NCBI GenBank assembly: GCA_039934475.1
Contig: JBDTMC010000155.1
Location: 1 to 15,183 of the forward strand
DNA from: JBDTMC01 sp039934475
GTDB lineage: Bacteria; Acidobacteriota; Terriglobia; Bryobacterales; Bryobacteraceae
Direction of reading: 5' to 3'
DNA length: 15,183 nt
Position numbers and translations under genes: made by a program. Under the pieces are notes generated by a model. That model did not search any database and was not told the DNA's origin. It worked only from the letters and a program-made list of their open reading frames with translations. Positions 14,231 to 15,183 of the stretch are shown one piece after another (within the stretch, counting starts at the first letter, position 1; each line of letters begins with the position of its first letter).

Positions 14231-14839
14231 ATGCGAGATCTCGTCTCACCCTCGGCGCCAGACACTGCTCGCCAAGCCTTGGCTAGCACCTTCCTCAAGC
14301 GATCAATTGACCTTCTGGAGCGCCTCAGCGCCCGCGCCCCTTCCGAAGTCCTTGACGCCGCCCTCGCCTCCCCCACAGATGCCGGGGGACTCGCCCTCCT
14401 CCTGTCCGACCTCGCCACTCTCGATCTAAATCTCGACTCCGCCGACCCTCTGGCCGAAGCGATGGCCCGTGGCATAACCGTGAAACAGGATCTCCTCCAG
14501 AAGGCCGGGGGCGCGCTCACTTCCACGCAGGTAGCCCAAGCTCTGGGCATTACCCGTCAGGGCGTCGATAAACGCCGCGCTCGCGGAACGCTGCTTGCCA
14601 TACCCTCTGGAAGTGGAGACTACTTGTATCCCGCCTGTCAGTTCACGGAAACCGGCGTCATCCATCATCTCGACGAAGTATTGAAAGCGCTGCAAGTCGA
14701 AAGCCCCTGGATGAGGCTGTCATTTCTTCTGTCACCCGCGCCCGCGCTCGGAGGCAGAACCGTCCTCGAAGCCCTCACCGGCGGTGACGTTGCCAAGTCT
14801 CTCTCGCTGGCGGCCGCCTTCGGCGAGCAAGGTGCGTGA
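14231..14839 (+). CDS. HTH antitoxin of RES module 2
   Basis: A 202-residue predicted antitoxin. The N-terminal 90 residues are helical and alanine/leucine-rich; a helix-turn-helix lies at about 97-125 (LTSTQVAQALGITRQGVDKR), similar to excisionase/Xre-like DNA readers; residues about 158-202 (WMRLSFLLSPAPALGGRTVL onward) match the toxin-binding end of Xre/MbcA/ParS antitoxins, with the P-ALGG-T--EAL core. Its stop overlaps the GTG of the RES toxin (GTGA, 14836-14839), which fixes its role. It is much longer than the antitoxin of module 1 and contains the HTH that one lacks. It probably represses its own promoter. The function of the N-terminal helical region is not known. Confidence 0.82.
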   Translation: MRDLVSPSAPDTARQALASTFLKRSIDLLERLSARAPSEVLDAALASPTDAGGLALLLSDLATLDLNLDSADPLAEAMARGITVKQDLLQKAGGALTSTQVAQALGITRQGVDKRRARGTLLAIPSGSGDYLYPACQFTETGVIHHLDEVLKALQVESPWMRLSFLLSPAPALGGRTVLEALTGGDVAKSLSLAAAFGEQGA

Positions 14840-15183
14840 AAGTCCCCGCTCGGCTGCCGCTACGTACCGTACCCGCTGGCTCCCAATGGTTTCACGTGCA
14901 CCGCTGCGATCGCGAATCGCGCTGGTTCGGACCGGCGCCAGGGTTTGATTCTGAGTTCAAGGTCTGCTACCTCGCCACCAGCCCGGAAGCCTCCTTCGGG
15001 GAAACCTTTCTCCGCAATCCCCCGGTAAACCTTGTCTCCCGCCTCGATCTCCAGAATCGCTGTCTCACCACGTTCCGTCTCGTCAGGCCGGCCCGTCTCG
15101 TCCCTCTCCACGGTCCGCACCTCGCCCGGCTAGCGGGAGTTTACTCGGAAGCCGCAACGGCCGTCGTCCCTGCCCACCGTAAC
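14836..15183 (+). CDS. RES-domain toxin of module 2, N-terminal part (cut by window edge)
   Basis: The first 116 codons from GTG at 14836 are present, and the frame is still open at the right edge. It reads GSQWFHVHRCDRESRWFGPA, then FKVCYLATSPEASFGETFLR. This is the classic start of a RES domain: WFHVHR with the catalytic Arg (R23), a WFGPAPG loop, then YLATSPEASFGETF with Tyr45 and the Glu at 56. The Ser of the triad would lie beyond the window. The gene overlaps its antitoxin by 4 bases. RES toxins of this kind deplete NAD+ (family knowledge). It differs from the module 1 toxin in spacing and sequence, so the two modules are not a recent duplication. Confidence 0.85.
   Translation, partial: MKVPARLPLRTVPAGSQWFHVHRCDRESRWFGPAPGFDSEFKVCYLATSPEASFGETFLRNPPVNLVSRLDLQNRCLTTFRLVRPARLVPLHGPHLARLAGVYSEAATAVVPAHRN

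Overview
The window looks like chromosomal DNA of a GC-rich soil-type bacterium. Gene content and protein style (paired MacB-type permeases, a short cupin-type homogentisate dioxygenase, hydroxysqualene dehydroxylase, many toxin-antitoxin remnants) fit Acidobacteriota of the Solibacter/Bryobacter kind best. That placement is inference from gene content only; no rRNA or marker gene is present. There are no tRNAs, CRISPR arrays or complete insertion sequences that I can support.

Layout, left to right. 1-1569 (minus): two MacB/FtsX-type ABC permeases joined by a 4-base overlap, the second cut by the window edge. 1624-2453 (minus): a RES-domain toxin with a very small antitoxin that is essentially only a Xre/MbcA/ParS-type toxin-binding domain. 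2476-3402 (minus): phenylalanine 4-hydroxylase. A 123-base divergent control region follows, with a perfect 9+2+9 palindrome and apparent back-to-back promoters. 3526-7057 (plus): homogentisate 1,2-dioxygenase, a flavin-reductase-fold protein and an AMP-forming acyl-CoA synthetase, each overlapping the next by 4 bases. With phhA they suggest a phenylalanine/tyrosine to homogentisate catabolic locus whose end product acetoacetate might be activated by the synthetase (inferred).

7073-8045 holds toxin-antitoxin debris: a CopG/BrnA-like antitoxin without its DNA-binding half, a PIN toxin with an in-frame TAA, and an intact Phd/YefM antitoxin with a palindromic operator containing TGTACA. 8136-9272 is a TLGYGD-filter potassium channel with a C-terminal domain I do not recognise. 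9375-9836 is a small lipoprotein. 9898-12051 is a fused TrpE-TrpG anthranilate synthase. 12136-12258 may encode a 40-residue membrane peptide directly upstream of hydroxysqualene dehydroxylase (hpnE, 12272-13603).

13604-14200 is decayed sequence: a fragment of a choice-of-anchor D/ASH-like domain and a 5'-truncated TPR gene. From 14231 to the right edge lies a second RES module: a 202-residue HTH antitoxin overlapping a RES toxin by 4 bases, cut by the window end. The window therefore alternates housekeeping metabolism (aromatic catabolism, tryptophan, hopanoid/squalene) with four toxin-antitoxin loci in different states of preservation. The two RES modules, of different architecture and about 12 kb apart, and the palindrome-controlled phhA/hmgA divergon are the parts most worth a second look.
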